64,000 bases of DNA from an uncultured Campylobacter sp. (GTDB taxonomy: Bacteria; Campylobacterota; Campylobacteria; Campylobacterales; Campylobacteraceae), in assembly GCF_937996225.1 (NCBI RefSeq), contig NZ_CALKTC010000009.1, positions 1-64,000 on the forward strand. Reading direction: 5' to 3'. This document shows, one piece after another, positions 1 through 7,459 of this stretch; within the stretch, counting starts at the first letter, position 1, and every line of letters starts with the position of its first letter. The notes below the pieces were generated by a model that saw only the letters and a program-made list of their open reading frames with translations, searched no databases and was not told where the DNA came from. Both the position numbers and the translations under genes were made by a program.

Positions 1-26
1 GAGCGTTTCTTCTCGTCTTTCAATGA

Positions 27-137
27 CGATACGCACAAAACGGCGGCTATTATGAGAACTACGGTCGCGATAATTTGCATGGCACGCCACCTTTCGTGCA
101 GATCTGGAAATGGTCGTCATTAGGCATTAATAGATAA
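27..137 (+). pseudogene. Possible C-terminal remnant of an unidentified gene
   Basis: The reading frame that opens just after an in-frame TGA at 24-26 and closes at TAA 135-137 encodes a plausible protein C-terminus ending in WKWSSLGINR, with a preceding stretch rich in Y, N and G (GGYYENYGRDNLHGTPPF). The composition looks like real protein rather than noise. The gene may enter from outside the left edge and be interrupted by the stop or by a nearby frameshift. I do not recognise the family. The other frames here have no better candidate. It could equally be a chance open frame. Confidence 0.22.
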
Positions 138-328
138 AATTTAACCACTGAAGTCAAAATAAATTCCGCACGATTTTATAACGCATTGCCTACTCGTGCG
201 GTAAAATTTCGCCGTTTTGATCTGCCCGTCTAAGCTCTTAGCGGGCAAATTTCGCGCTTTTGGGGCGGCGGCTTTTAAAATTACTTGCTCATCGCTTTTT
301 AAAATCATCCTCCAAGCTCGCCGCTAGC

Positions 329-1993
329 TTAGCGAAAGTTATCGCTGCGAGAGGGGATCAGCAGGTCTTGCAGCTCCTGTTGCACTGAGACTTTCGCGCG
401 CGGATCGAGGATCTGTGAGTAGATGATGAAGTTTGCGAGCACCTTTTTGCCGTAGTCTCTGCTCTCGGCATATGGCACGAGCTCCATGCTAAGCCACGGC
501 TCAAATTTGCCCTTATTAAACATATCGCCGCACTGAAGCATCTTTTTGACGAGCCCGAGCCCGCCGTTGTAAGCGTATGCGATGAAAACCGGGCTGTAAA
601 TTTTACGCTCCAGCCAGTCGATGTGGATGTTAGCGAAGCGGTAAGCGACCTCGGGGCGGAACATATCGTCTTGATCAAAACCCGCGATCGCAAGCTGCTT
701 TTTGCCGATCTCGTTAGCCAAAAACGGCATAAACTGCATCATTCCGAGTGCGTACGAGGTGGAAACGGCGCTTGGGATAAAGCGGCTCTCTTGGCGTGCG
801 AGCGCTAAAATTAGCGCTTTGCGGCGGTTGTCGCCGTCGCCGATATACTCCATAAACGGCGTCGGATAGAAGTTGTCCTTGCCGCCGCTTGCTTTATTCA
901 TAATGTATGAGTACTCGCCGATGCTTTGCTTGGTGTCGAATTTTTTAGCAAATTCCAAAAGCTGCTCGCGTGACATCCTATCGGCGCTATTTTTCGTGCG
1001 AACCCAAGCGAAAGGATCGGTTATATCGTAGCCTTCGATGGAATTTTTAGCCGGGTTTGGGATGATAATGTTTAAATTTTTATTTCCCAAGACCTCTTTG
1101 GCGTACAGCGCGTAGAGGCTGTAATAATCGCTGCTAGCAAGCTGGCGCAAGACATTTTGATCTCCATTTAGCAGGTAGATCCAAAATTTCGCATTGTGCA
1201 CGTCGTGAGGTTTTTCAAAGCTCGCAGCCGCGCGGCTAAAAAACGCAAGCGCAGCCCCTTCGTCGCCCTGCATGACGGCATTTACGCCCAGCATAAACGC
1301 TACGTCCTTCTCCACGGCCAGCGGATCGACGCCCGTGAGCGAGCGGCGCAAGTGCGGGTATTTGCGGTTGATTAGCGCGTCGTTAAGAACCACCTTAAAG
1401 CTTGGCTGAGCGCTTAGGCCGGTAACGAAGGTCGCATCAGCGTCGATATCGATCAGAGCGTCTTTGCCCGCGCCTTTTAAGTAGTCATAATATAAAAAGT
1501 AGTTTTGCGCGTTGCGGCTCTGCATAAAATACTCGCTTGGATTTTCGTCGTTAAATCCGCGCAGTAAATTTACGGCGTTTCGCGAAGCCACGTCTTGGTG
1601 CTTTTCAAGCTGCGAAGCGAGCGTCTCGCGCACCGACGGGCTTAGCTTGGCGATAAAATTTGGATAGGAGCGCGCCTTTTTGCAGGTTAAATTTGCATCT
1701 AAAATATTGGCGGAGGTAACGCCTGCGCAGCGATCCGGACGCTTAGGAGGGCGAATGGCGCCGAAAATTTTATCTAGCTTCTCTTTTAGTTTGCCCTTGT
1801 AGCGAAAGATGCTCTGTTTTAAAGCTTTAATCTCCGCTTTGTTGTATTTCGTTTCATCGATCAAGCGATAGATGTAATAGTCCTTGGCTAGGGATTTGGG
1901 CTCGTCTTTGATCTCTTCGTAGCTTAAAATTTTACCGCTACTTGCGGCGCACAGCAGCCCCAAAACAAGGCTAAATTTCAGAAATATTTTCAA
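329..1993 (-). CDS. slt: Soluble lytic murein transglycosylase
   Basis: This is an exported Slt70-type lytic transglycosylase that cleaves the glycan strands of peptidoglycan in the periplasm to leave 1,6-anhydro ends. The N-terminus (MKIFLKFSLVLGLLCAASS) is a signal peptide. A long helical, superhelix-like region fills residues 30-380. The catalytic SLT domain follows, with ALARQESRF near residue 400 (the E is the catalytic acid), then SYALGMMQFMP and AYAYNGGLGLV near residue 475. The length of 554 fits the family. The gene is the last of a minus-strand run gltX-yggT-slt, overlapping yggT by 4 bases, the same order as in C. jejuni. The assignment is firm. Confidence 0.93.
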   Translation of the reverse strand: MKIFLKFSLVLGLLCAASSGKILSYEEIKDEPKSLAKDYYIYRLIDETKYNKAEIKALKQSIFRYKGKLKEKLDKIFGAIRPPKRPDRCAGVTSANILDANLTCKKARSYPNFIAKLSPSVRETLASQLEKHQDVASRNAVNLLRGFNDENPSEYFMQSRNAQNYFLYYDYLKGAGKDALIDIDADATFVTGLSAQPSFKVVLNDALINRKYPHLRRSLTGVDPLAVEKDVAFMLGVNAVMQGDEGAALAFFSRAAASFEKPHDVHNAKFWIYLLNGDQNVLRQLASSDYYSLYALYAKEVLGNKNLNIIIPNPAKNSIEGYDITDPFAWVRTKNSADRMSREQLLEFAKKFDTKQSIGEYSYIMNKASGGKDNFYPTPFMEYIGDGDNRRKALILALARQESRFIPSAVSTSYALGMMQFMPFLANEIGKKQLAIAGFDQDDMFRPEVAYRFANIHIDWLERKIYSPVFIAYAYNGGLGLVKKMLQCGDMFNKGKFEPWLSMELVPYAESRDYGKKVLANFIIYSQILDPRAKVSVQQELQDLLIPSRSDNFR

Positions 1994-2286
1994 ATGACCG
2001 TCCTATTGATGATATAGATTATCGCGCTGTCAAAGAAATTAAGCACGAGTAGGATAAGAAGCGGCGAAAGATCAAACCCGCCGAAAGTCGTAGGCAGATA
2101 GCGGCGCACCAGCGCGAACGCGGGCTCTGTAAGCGCAGAGATGACGCGGAAGATTTTATAAAATTTACCGAACGGATTTGGGCGGATAAAGCTCAAAACG
2201 CAGGCGATAAAGATCACGATCATATAGGCTTGCAGCGCGTAGTGCAGGGTGATGAGCGCGCCGTAGATTAGGCTGTTTGCTAGCAT
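1990..2286 (-). CDS. yggT: YggT family integral membrane protein
   Basis: This is a 98-residue membrane protein of the YggT family, whose exact role is unsettled (cell division, osmotic tolerance or membrane organisation have been suggested). Two hydrophobic segments flank the family's loop FIRPNPFGKFYKIFRVISAL, followed by the typical LTEPAFALVRRYLPTTFGGFD. It is translationally coupled on both sides: its start overlaps the end of gltX by 7 bases and its end overlaps slt by 4 bases. Family membership is clear, while function is only inferred. Confidence 0.88.
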   Translation of the reverse strand: MLANSLIYGALITLHYALQAYMIVIFIACVLSFIRPNPFGKFYKIFRVISALTEPAFALVRRYLPTTFGGFDLSPLLILLVLNFFDSAIIYIINRTVI

Positions 2287-3587
2287 ACGATCTCCTTCAG
2301 ATCGGCGCGGATCAGCGGATACAGCTCGCTAAGCTCCGGTCCGTGGGGCGCGCCGGTCAGTAAAAATCTAAGCGGCATAAATAGGCTCTTGCCCTTTAAG
2401 TTTGTAGCCTGCGAAAGCGCCGCTTTGAAATCATTAAATTCCATTGGAGCGCCGTTTGAGCTTAATAAATTTAAGATCGCCTCTCGTAGCGCCTGTGCCT
2501 GCGCCGCCCACTCCTGCGGGATATCTTTCGCGCCGTAGATCGCTGCAATCTTTTCTTTAATCTGTGGGATTAGGCTCGCTTCTTGAGTGTAAAATTTTAT
2601 CAAAGGCGCAAATTTCGGCTCAAGCTCAAAAAGCTCCGCTAATCGCTGCTCGCTCGCTCTTTTGATATGTTCGCGGTTTATAAAGGCGAGTTTGTCCTCG
2701 TCAAATTTTGCCGGGCTTTTTGAAATTTTAGCGATATCGAAAAACTCCACCGCTTCATCCATACTAAAGACCTCGCGCGGCGTTTTGTTGCCCAGCAGAA
2801 TTAGATAATTCGCGATCGCCTCGGGCAGGTAGCCGCTTTGAAGCAGCCATTTTACCGAGGAGCTAGCTTCGCGCTTGCTCATCTTCTTGCCCTCGGAATT
2901 TAATATGATCGGCAGGTGCGCGTATTTGATCTCGCCGTCGTAGCCGAGGCTTTGGCGGATCCAGTTTTGCTTTGGCGTGTTTGAGACGTGATCCTCGCCG
3001 CGGATTACGAAGCTCACGCCCTGCATCATATCGTCGCAGGCGCAGGCGAAGTTATAAGTTGGCGTCTTGTCCGCGCGCATGATGACGAAGCTGTCGATGT
3101 TCTGCGGCTCAAATGTGATACGCCCCTTGATCGCGTCGGTAAATTCCAGCGCGTGATCAGGTTTTTTGAGGCGGATAGTAAAGGGCTTTTCGCAGCCAAG
3201 CACCTCTTCATCGCTTAAATGCTCGCACTTTCCGTCGTAGCGATACGCCTCGCCCGCGTCCTTGGCGGCTTGCTTTTTCGCTTCCAGCTCCTCCTCGCTG
3301 CAAAAACAGCAAAACGCCTTTTTCTCGGAGAGCAGCTTGGCTGCGAACTGCTGATGAAATTTTAAATTTTTACTTTGATAATACAGGCTCTGCCACGAGA
3401 TGCCGAAGCGCTTTAAAATTTCGATGATCTCTTGGTCTTTGCCTTCGATATTGCGCGCAGTGTCGGTATCCTCGATACGTAAGATGAAGCCGCTTTGATC
3501 CTGCAGCGAGCAGATGTAGTTAAAGATAGCCGCGCGTAAATTTCCGATATGCATATCGCCGGTGGGCGACGGAGCGAAGCGATACAA
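2280..3587 (-). CDS. gltX: Glutamyl-tRNA synthetase
   Basis: This class I aminoacyl-tRNA synthetase charges tRNA(Glu), or tRNA(Gln) in genomes that rely on the transamidation route. The N-terminus RFAPSPTGDMHIGNLRAA holds the HIGH signature (HIGN) and KKMSKREAS near residue 234 is the KMSKS loop. A cysteine-bearing region (CFCSEEE) lies around residue 95. The length of 435 fits the shorter of the two GltX paralogues common in Campylobacterales. Its N-terminus resembles the C. jejuni enzyme next to slt. Which tRNA it prefers cannot be read from the sequence. Confidence 0.93.
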   Translation of the reverse strand: MYRFAPSPTGDMHIGNLRAAIFNYICSLQDQSGFILRIEDTDTARNIEGKDQEIIEILKRFGISWQSLYYQSKNLKFHQQFAAKLLSEKKAFCCFCSEEELEAKKQAAKDAGEAYRYDGKCEHLSDEEVLGCEKPFTIRLKKPDHALEFTDAIKGRITFEPQNIDSFVIMRADKTPTYNFACACDDMMQGVSFVIRGEDHVSNTPKQNWIRQSLGYDGEIKYAHLPIILNSEGKKMSKREASSSVKWLLQSGYLPEAIANYLILLGNKTPREVFSMDEAVEFFDIAKISKSPAKFDEDKLAFINREHIKRASEQRLAELFELEPKFAPLIKFYTQEASLIPQIKEKIAAIYGAKDIPQEWAAQAQALREAILNLLSSNGAPMEFNDFKAALSQATNLKGKSLFMPLRFLLTGAPHGPELSELYPLIRADLKEIVC

Positions 3588-3701
3588 TTTAGGTCCTTTG
3601 GGTTTAAATTTAAGCTGGGATTATACTTTTTACTTCCTAATAAAAAGCAAAAACAAAGCAAAAATAGGCTAATATCGGCGCATTTTATTTAAGGAGACAA
3701 T

Positions 3702-4106
3702 ATGAGTTTCATTCAGGAATTCAAAGAATTTGCGATGAAAGGCAACGTCATCGATATGGCGGTGGGCGTCGTCATCGGCGGGGCTTTCGGCAAGATCGTA
3801 ACCTCGCTCGTAAGCGACATCATGATGCCGGTTTTAGGACTTCTTACGGGAGGTATGAATTTTACTGATCTTAAGATCGTGCTAAAAGAAGCGGTGGGGC
3901 AGACCCCAGCCGTTACGATAAACTACGGCTCGTTTATCCAGGTAACGGTCGATTTTATCATCATCGCGTTTTGTATATTCTGCGCGATCAAGGCGATCAA
4001 TAAGCTTAAAAAGCCCGCCGAGCCTGCGCCGGAGCCTGCCGCACCTGCCGAGCCTAGCGAAGAGATTAAACTTCTTACCGAGATAAGAGACCTGCTTAAA
4101 AAATAG
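3702..4106 (+). CDS. mscL: Large-conductance mechanosensitive channel
   Basis: MscL is a homopentameric inner-membrane channel that opens on membrane tension and releases solutes on hypo-osmotic shock. The sequence shows the amphipathic N-terminal helix and TM1 (EFKEFAMKGNVIDMAVGVVI), the gate glycines and alanines (GGAFGKIV), a periplasmic loop, TM2 (VDFIIIAFCIFCAI), and a cytoplasmic tail with a Pro/Ala/Glu-rich linker (EPAPEPAAPAEP) and the C-terminal helical bundle (IKLLTEIRDLL). The length of 134 is normal. A good Shine-Dalgarno site, aaggagaca, precedes the start. It is divergent from gltX and is followed 9 bases later by the Crp/Fnr regulator. Confidence 0.96.
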   Translation: MSFIQEFKEFAMKGNVIDMAVGVVIGGAFGKIVTSLVSDIMMPVLGLLTGGMNFTDLKIVLKEAVGQTPAVTINYGSFIQVTVDFIIIAFCIFCAIKAINKLKKPAEPAPEPAAPAEPSEEIKLLTEIRDLLKK

Positions 4107-4115
4107 GTCGCGGCG

Positions 4116-4754
4116 ATGCTTGAGAGAATTCCTTATTTCAAAGCTCTAAGCGCAGCGCAAATCGATCGTTTGGAGCAGATTAGCATCCATAAAAGCTACA
4201 AAAAGGGCGAAATTTTATTTTTCGAGGGCGAGCGCTCGCAGTATCTATTAATCCTACTAAAAGGAATTTTAAAAATCTATAAAACCTCCGCAAAGGGGCG
4301 TGAGATCCATATGCGCGAGATCCGCCCCATCTCGCTCGTAGCCGAGATGGTAAATTTCGAAGAGACGAGCTATCCTGCAAGCGGCGTGTTTTCGACAAAC
4401 GGCGAGGTGCTAAAGATCGATTATGAAAAATTTAAAAACGAGTTTATGAGCGATCCAAAGATTTGTCTGGAGCTTTTAAAATCGATGTCTGAGAAGATCC
4501 GAGCGCTAAATGCGGTCTTTGATAATCAAGTCGTGCTTAGCTGCGACGGCAAGATCGCTAAGTTTATCAGCGAGAATTTTGATATTTTTATGAGCACGAA
4601 ATACACTAGAATAGCCAGAATTCTAAACGTAACTCCCGAAACATTTTCGCGCACTATCACTAAATTTAAAAAGAGCGGCGCGCTAATTTTGGACGATAAG
4701 CAAGAAATCACGGGCTTTGATAAAGATAAGCTGGACGAGTATATCCAAGGCTAG
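4116..4754 (+). CDS. Crp/Fnr family transcriptional regulator
   Basis: This 212-residue protein has a cyclic-nucleotide-binding-type beta-roll (residues about 10-115, with GEILFFEGERSQYLLILLKG) and a C-terminal winged helix (ARILNVTPETFSRTITKFKK, about 163-182). The effector is not identifiable: the N-terminus has no Fnr-type cysteine cluster, so direct iron-sulfur oxygen sensing is unlikely. Some family members in Campylobacterota respond to nitrosative or redox signals. It sits between mscL and a phosphoesterase, 3 bases from the next start, suggesting co-transcription. Its targets cannot be deduced. Confidence 0.86.
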   Translation: MLERIPYFKALSAAQIDRLEQISIHKSYKKGEILFFEGERSQYLLILLKGILKIYKTSAKGREIHMREIRPISLVAEMVNFEETSYPASGVFSTNGEVLKIDYEKFKNEFMSDPKICLELLKSMSEKIRALNAVFDNQVVLSCDGKIAKFISENFDIFMSTKYTRIARILNVTPETFSRTITKFKKSGALILDDKQEITGFDKDKLDEYIQG

Positions 4755-4757
4755 AGT

Positions 4758-5885
4758 TTGAAAAGCGCCTATATTTTTCCGATCGTCGGCACCATTTTAT
4801 TTCTGTTTTTTAATCTTTACGTTTACAGATCGATCGGCGCGCGCTTTACGCCATATAAAAATTTCGTGATCTTTCGCCCTGCCTTGATTTTGCTTTGCGT
4901 AGCTTTGGCGATTTTAGATGCAATATTTTTTGTGGGTTTTGGGCTTAATGGAAGCTTTAAAAACGAGCTGCTTTATAAGCTATGCGTATTTTGCATGGCA
5001 GCGTCCTTTTCGCTCTTTTTTATCTGCCTTGCTTACGACGTGTTAAGCGCCGCCGCGCATGTAGTTAAATTTAGCCAAAACAGGCGAAAATTTTTAAAAA
5101 CCTTTATCGACGTAACCTTTGTAATAATGGCGTTTAGCTATATTTTTAAGGGGCTTTATAATGCACTAAAAATTCCAAAAATCACCGAGCGCGAAATAAA
5201 AATCAAAAATTTAGCTAGCGAGCTAAATTTCGTCGTCATCTCGGACGTGCATCTGGGCGAGTTTTTGAAAAAGGAATTTTTGCAAGGCGTTGTAGCGCAG
5301 ATAAACTCGCTAAATTACGATGCGCTACTGATCGTGGGCGATATGTTTGATCTGCGCTCGGATGAGCTCGGGGATATTTTGCAGCCTCTTGAGGCGATCA
5401 AAAAGCCTATCTTTTTCGTCACGGGCAACCACGAGTATTACCGCGACGACGCAAGCGGGCTTATAGCGGCAATGCAAAAAGCGGGTGTGCGGGTGCTGCA
5501 AAACGAAAGCGTGGAATTTGAAGGGCTAAATTTAATGGGCGTGCACGATCTTAGCGGCTTTCGCTTCGGATATATGCAGCCAGATCTCGGCGCTGCGCTA
5601 GCGCAGGCAGACCCCGATAAACCAAAAATTTTACTCGCGCATCAGCCCAAATACGTCGTGGACTTCGTGCGCGACGAGGTAGATCTGTGTATCTGCGGGC
5701 ACACGCATGCAGGGCAAATTTTCCCGTGGACGCTTTTGGTGCTGCTTAGCCAGAAGTATCTTTACGGGCTGTATAACGACGGGCTGAAGCAAATTTACGT
5801 AAGCAGCGGCGTAGGGTTTTGGGGCCCGCCGATAAGGGTCTTTGCCGATGCCGAGATCGCGCTGCTTAAGCTTAGAAAGGCATAG
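4758..5885 (+). CDS. Membrane-anchored metallophosphoesterase
   Basis: A 375-residue protein with about four N-terminal membrane segments (residues 1-140) and a calcineurin-like metallophosphoesterase domain facing one side of the membrane. All metal-binding motifs are present: DVHLG, GDMFD, GNHEYY, a conserved HQPKYV histidine, and GHTHAGQIFPW. The family (YkuE/YaeI-like) includes enzymes acting on phospholipids and UDP-diacylglucosamine, but the substrate here is unknown. The start is TTG, 3 bases after the regulator's stop codon. It is immediately followed by psd with no gap, the same pairing as in C. jejuni, which hints at a link to lipid metabolism. Confidence 0.85.
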   Translation: MKSAYIFPIVGTILFLFFNLYVYRSIGARFTPYKNFVIFRPALILLCVALAILDAIFFVGFGLNGSFKNELLYKLCVFCMAASFSLFFICLAYDVLSAAAHVVKFSQNRRKFLKTFIDVTFVIMAFSYIFKGLYNALKIPKITEREIKIKNLASELNFVVISDVHLGEFLKKEFLQGVVAQINSLNYDALLIVGDMFDLRSDELGDILQPLEAIKKPIFFVTGNHEYYRDDASGLIAAMQKAGVRVLQNESVEFEGLNLMGVHDLSGFRFGYMQPDLGAALAQADPDKPKILLAHQPKYVVDFVRDEVDLCICGHTHAGQIFPWTLLVLLSQKYLYGLYNDGLKQIYVSSGVGFWGPPIRVFADAEIALLKLRKA

Positions 5886-6887
5886 ATGAGAAGTTTTATT
5901 TCGAGGATTTTTGGGGTTATCGCCGCGGTGAAATTCCCTAAATTTATACAAAATTTTATCAACCGTAAATATGTGGAATTTTTCAAAATCGATATGAGCG
6001 AATTTGATCCGCCGCAAAGCTACGCGAGCCTAAACGCGCTTTTTACCCGCCGCTTGCTGCGTCCGCGCGAGATAGCGGCAGACGAGACGGCTTTTATAAG
6101 CCCTAGCGACGGCGTGATCTTTGAGAGCGGAAGCTGCGCCGATCTGCGGGCTTTTAGCGTAAAGGGCTGCGAATACAGCCTTAGCGAGCTGCTGGGACGT
6201 ACGTTTGCGGCAAACGAAAGCGGCGGAGCGGTTAAAAATTTAGATGACGCTGCGGACGCCGCGCAAGCAAAAATCATGGACGGCAAAAGCGGCGCAACTT
6301 ATTCCGCAAGTGGCGTGCGAGCTGAAATTTATAGTGATGAAAGTAGCGCGAGCCTCGAAACGAGCGCAGAGGATGCTCAAGACGGCGAAAATACAAAGGG
6401 CGTAAATTTAAGCTACGCAAACATCTATCTAAGCCCGCGCGATTATCATCATTATCATGCGCCGTGCGATCTGGGCGTGCTGCAGGCGCTTTACATACCT
6501 GCTGACCTTTACAGCGTGGCGAAGAAATTTTTACTTAAGATTCCAAACCTCTACGCTAAAAACGAGCGCGTAATTTTAAAGTGCAAAATGCGTAACGGCG
6601 GGATTTTGTGGATGGTTTTCGTGGGTGCTTTAAACGTAGGTAAGATGAGATTTGATTTCGACGCACGAATACAGACGAATGCATGCGCAAATAGAGCTGA
6701 GGCGCTTTACGAATATGAAAATTTAAACTTTAAAAAGGGCGATCATTTGGGAAATTTCGAGCTGGGCTCAACGATCGTACTCGTAGCGCAAAGCGAGTTT
6801 TTAAAATTTGAAACCCCGGCTGATACGTCCGTAAAATTCGGACAAAAAATCGCAGAATTTAATGAAATTTCACAAAATTCCATTTAA
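5886..6887 (+). CDS. psd: Phosphatidylserine decarboxylase with an internal insertion
   Basis: Psd converts phosphatidylserine to phosphatidylethanolamine at the inner membrane. The proenzyme self-cleaves to give a pyruvoyl cofactor at the LGST site, here FELGSTIV with the serine at residue 295. SPSDG (72-76) and LSPRDYHHYHAPCD (182-195) are the other conserved blocks. The length of 333 exceeds the roughly 265-290 usual in the genus because of a low-complexity stretch at about residues 109-172 (Ala, Ser, Glu, Asp rich) between two conserved strands. All catalytic residues are intact, so the enzyme is probably active. It abuts the phosphoesterase gene. Confidence 0.93.
   Translation: MRSFISRIFGVIAAVKFPKFIQNFINRKYVEFFKIDMSEFDPPQSYASLNALFTRRLLRPREIAADETAFISPSDGVIFESGSCADLRAFSVKGCEYSLSELLGRTFAANESGGAVKNLDDAADAAQAKIMDGKSGATYSASGVRAEIYSDESSASLETSAEDAQDGENTKGVNLSYANIYLSPRDYHHYHAPCDLGVLQALYIPADLYSVAKKFLLKIPNLYAKNERVILKCKMRNGGILWMVFVGALNVGKMRFDFDARIQTNACANRAEALYEYENLNFKKGDHLGNFELGSTIVLVAQSEFLKFETPADTSVKFGQKIAEFNEISQNSI
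6210..6401 (+). repeat. Low-complexity in-frame insertion in psd
   Basis: About 64 codons of Ala/Ser/Glu/Asp-rich sequence separate GRTFAAN from VNLSYANIYL, two parts that are adjacent in normal Psd proteins. Only about three RAATTY hexamers are visible, so it is less extreme than the insertions in priA, queC, ybeY and trmA. The boundaries are estimated from my memory of the family. Confidence 0.6.
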
Positions 6888-6935
6888 AATGCAGGATTTT
6901 TTCTTTAACTAAAATTAATTTTATTTAAATTTGGC

Positions 6936-6941
6936 TATAAT
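6936..6941 (+). promoter_or_regulatory. Sigma-70 -10 box for the pseudopilin-priA unit
   Basis: TATAAT sits in an AT-rich stretch 28 bases upstream of the pseudopilin start. There is no obvious -35 box, as is usual for Campylobacter promoters. Confidence 0.6.
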
Positions 6942-6969
6942 CATCTCACTTTAAATCAAAGGATTTAAC

Positions 6970-7455
6970 ATGAAAAATTTAAAAGCTTTTACGATGATAG
7001 AGCTTGTTTTTGTCATCGTCGTTTTAGGTATTTTGGCGGGCATTGCGGTGCCTAGATTAGCCGCTACGCGCGACGATGCTACGATCGCTAAGATGCGCGG
7101 AGACATCGCCGCCATTAGAAGCGGACTTTCGCTAGTTAGAAGCGAGAATATGATGAGAGGTGTGACTACGTGGCCTGCTTTGGAAGGTTCAGACAATGCC
7201 ACTCTTTTTGATGGCGTTTTGCAGCAACCTATCTATCCTATGAGAGATGGCGGTAGGAACGGCTGGACTTTGGTTAGAAATGGCAACGATAATGCTACAT
7301 CTACATATACGGCTACCGTAGCAGGCAAAAGTACTAACTTTACTTATTATCCAACAAGAGCTAGTATACCTACTTCCGGTGCAAATAAAGATAGAAATGT
7401 AGGCTCATTCGACTGCAATCACGCTGATGATCTTTGTCAATCCTTAGCTCAATAG
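6970..7455 (+). CDS. Type II secretion / competence pseudopilin
   Basis: A 161-residue prepilin-like protein with the type IV N-terminal signal AFTMIELVFVIVVLGILAG: a short basic leader, processing before a Phe/Thr-Met region, Glu5 of the mature protein and a hydrophobic helix. The C-terminal part has a pair of cysteines (DCNHADDLC) that may form a disulfide. In C. jejuni such proteins (CtsG and relatives) belong to the DNA-uptake system rather than to pili. This is relevant because many putative uptake-type hexamers cluster in the adjoining priA. It is followed 4 bases later by priA. The exact Cts protein cannot be assigned. Confidence 0.82.
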   Translation: MKNLKAFTMIELVFVIVVLGILAGIAVPRLAATRDDATIAKMRGDIAAIRSGLSLVRSENMMRGVTTWPALEGSDNATLFDGVLQQPIYPMRDGGRNGWTLVRNGNDNATSTYTATVAGKSTNFTYYPTRASIPTSGANKDRNVGSFDCNHADDLCQSLAQ

Positions 7456-7459
7456 CTAA

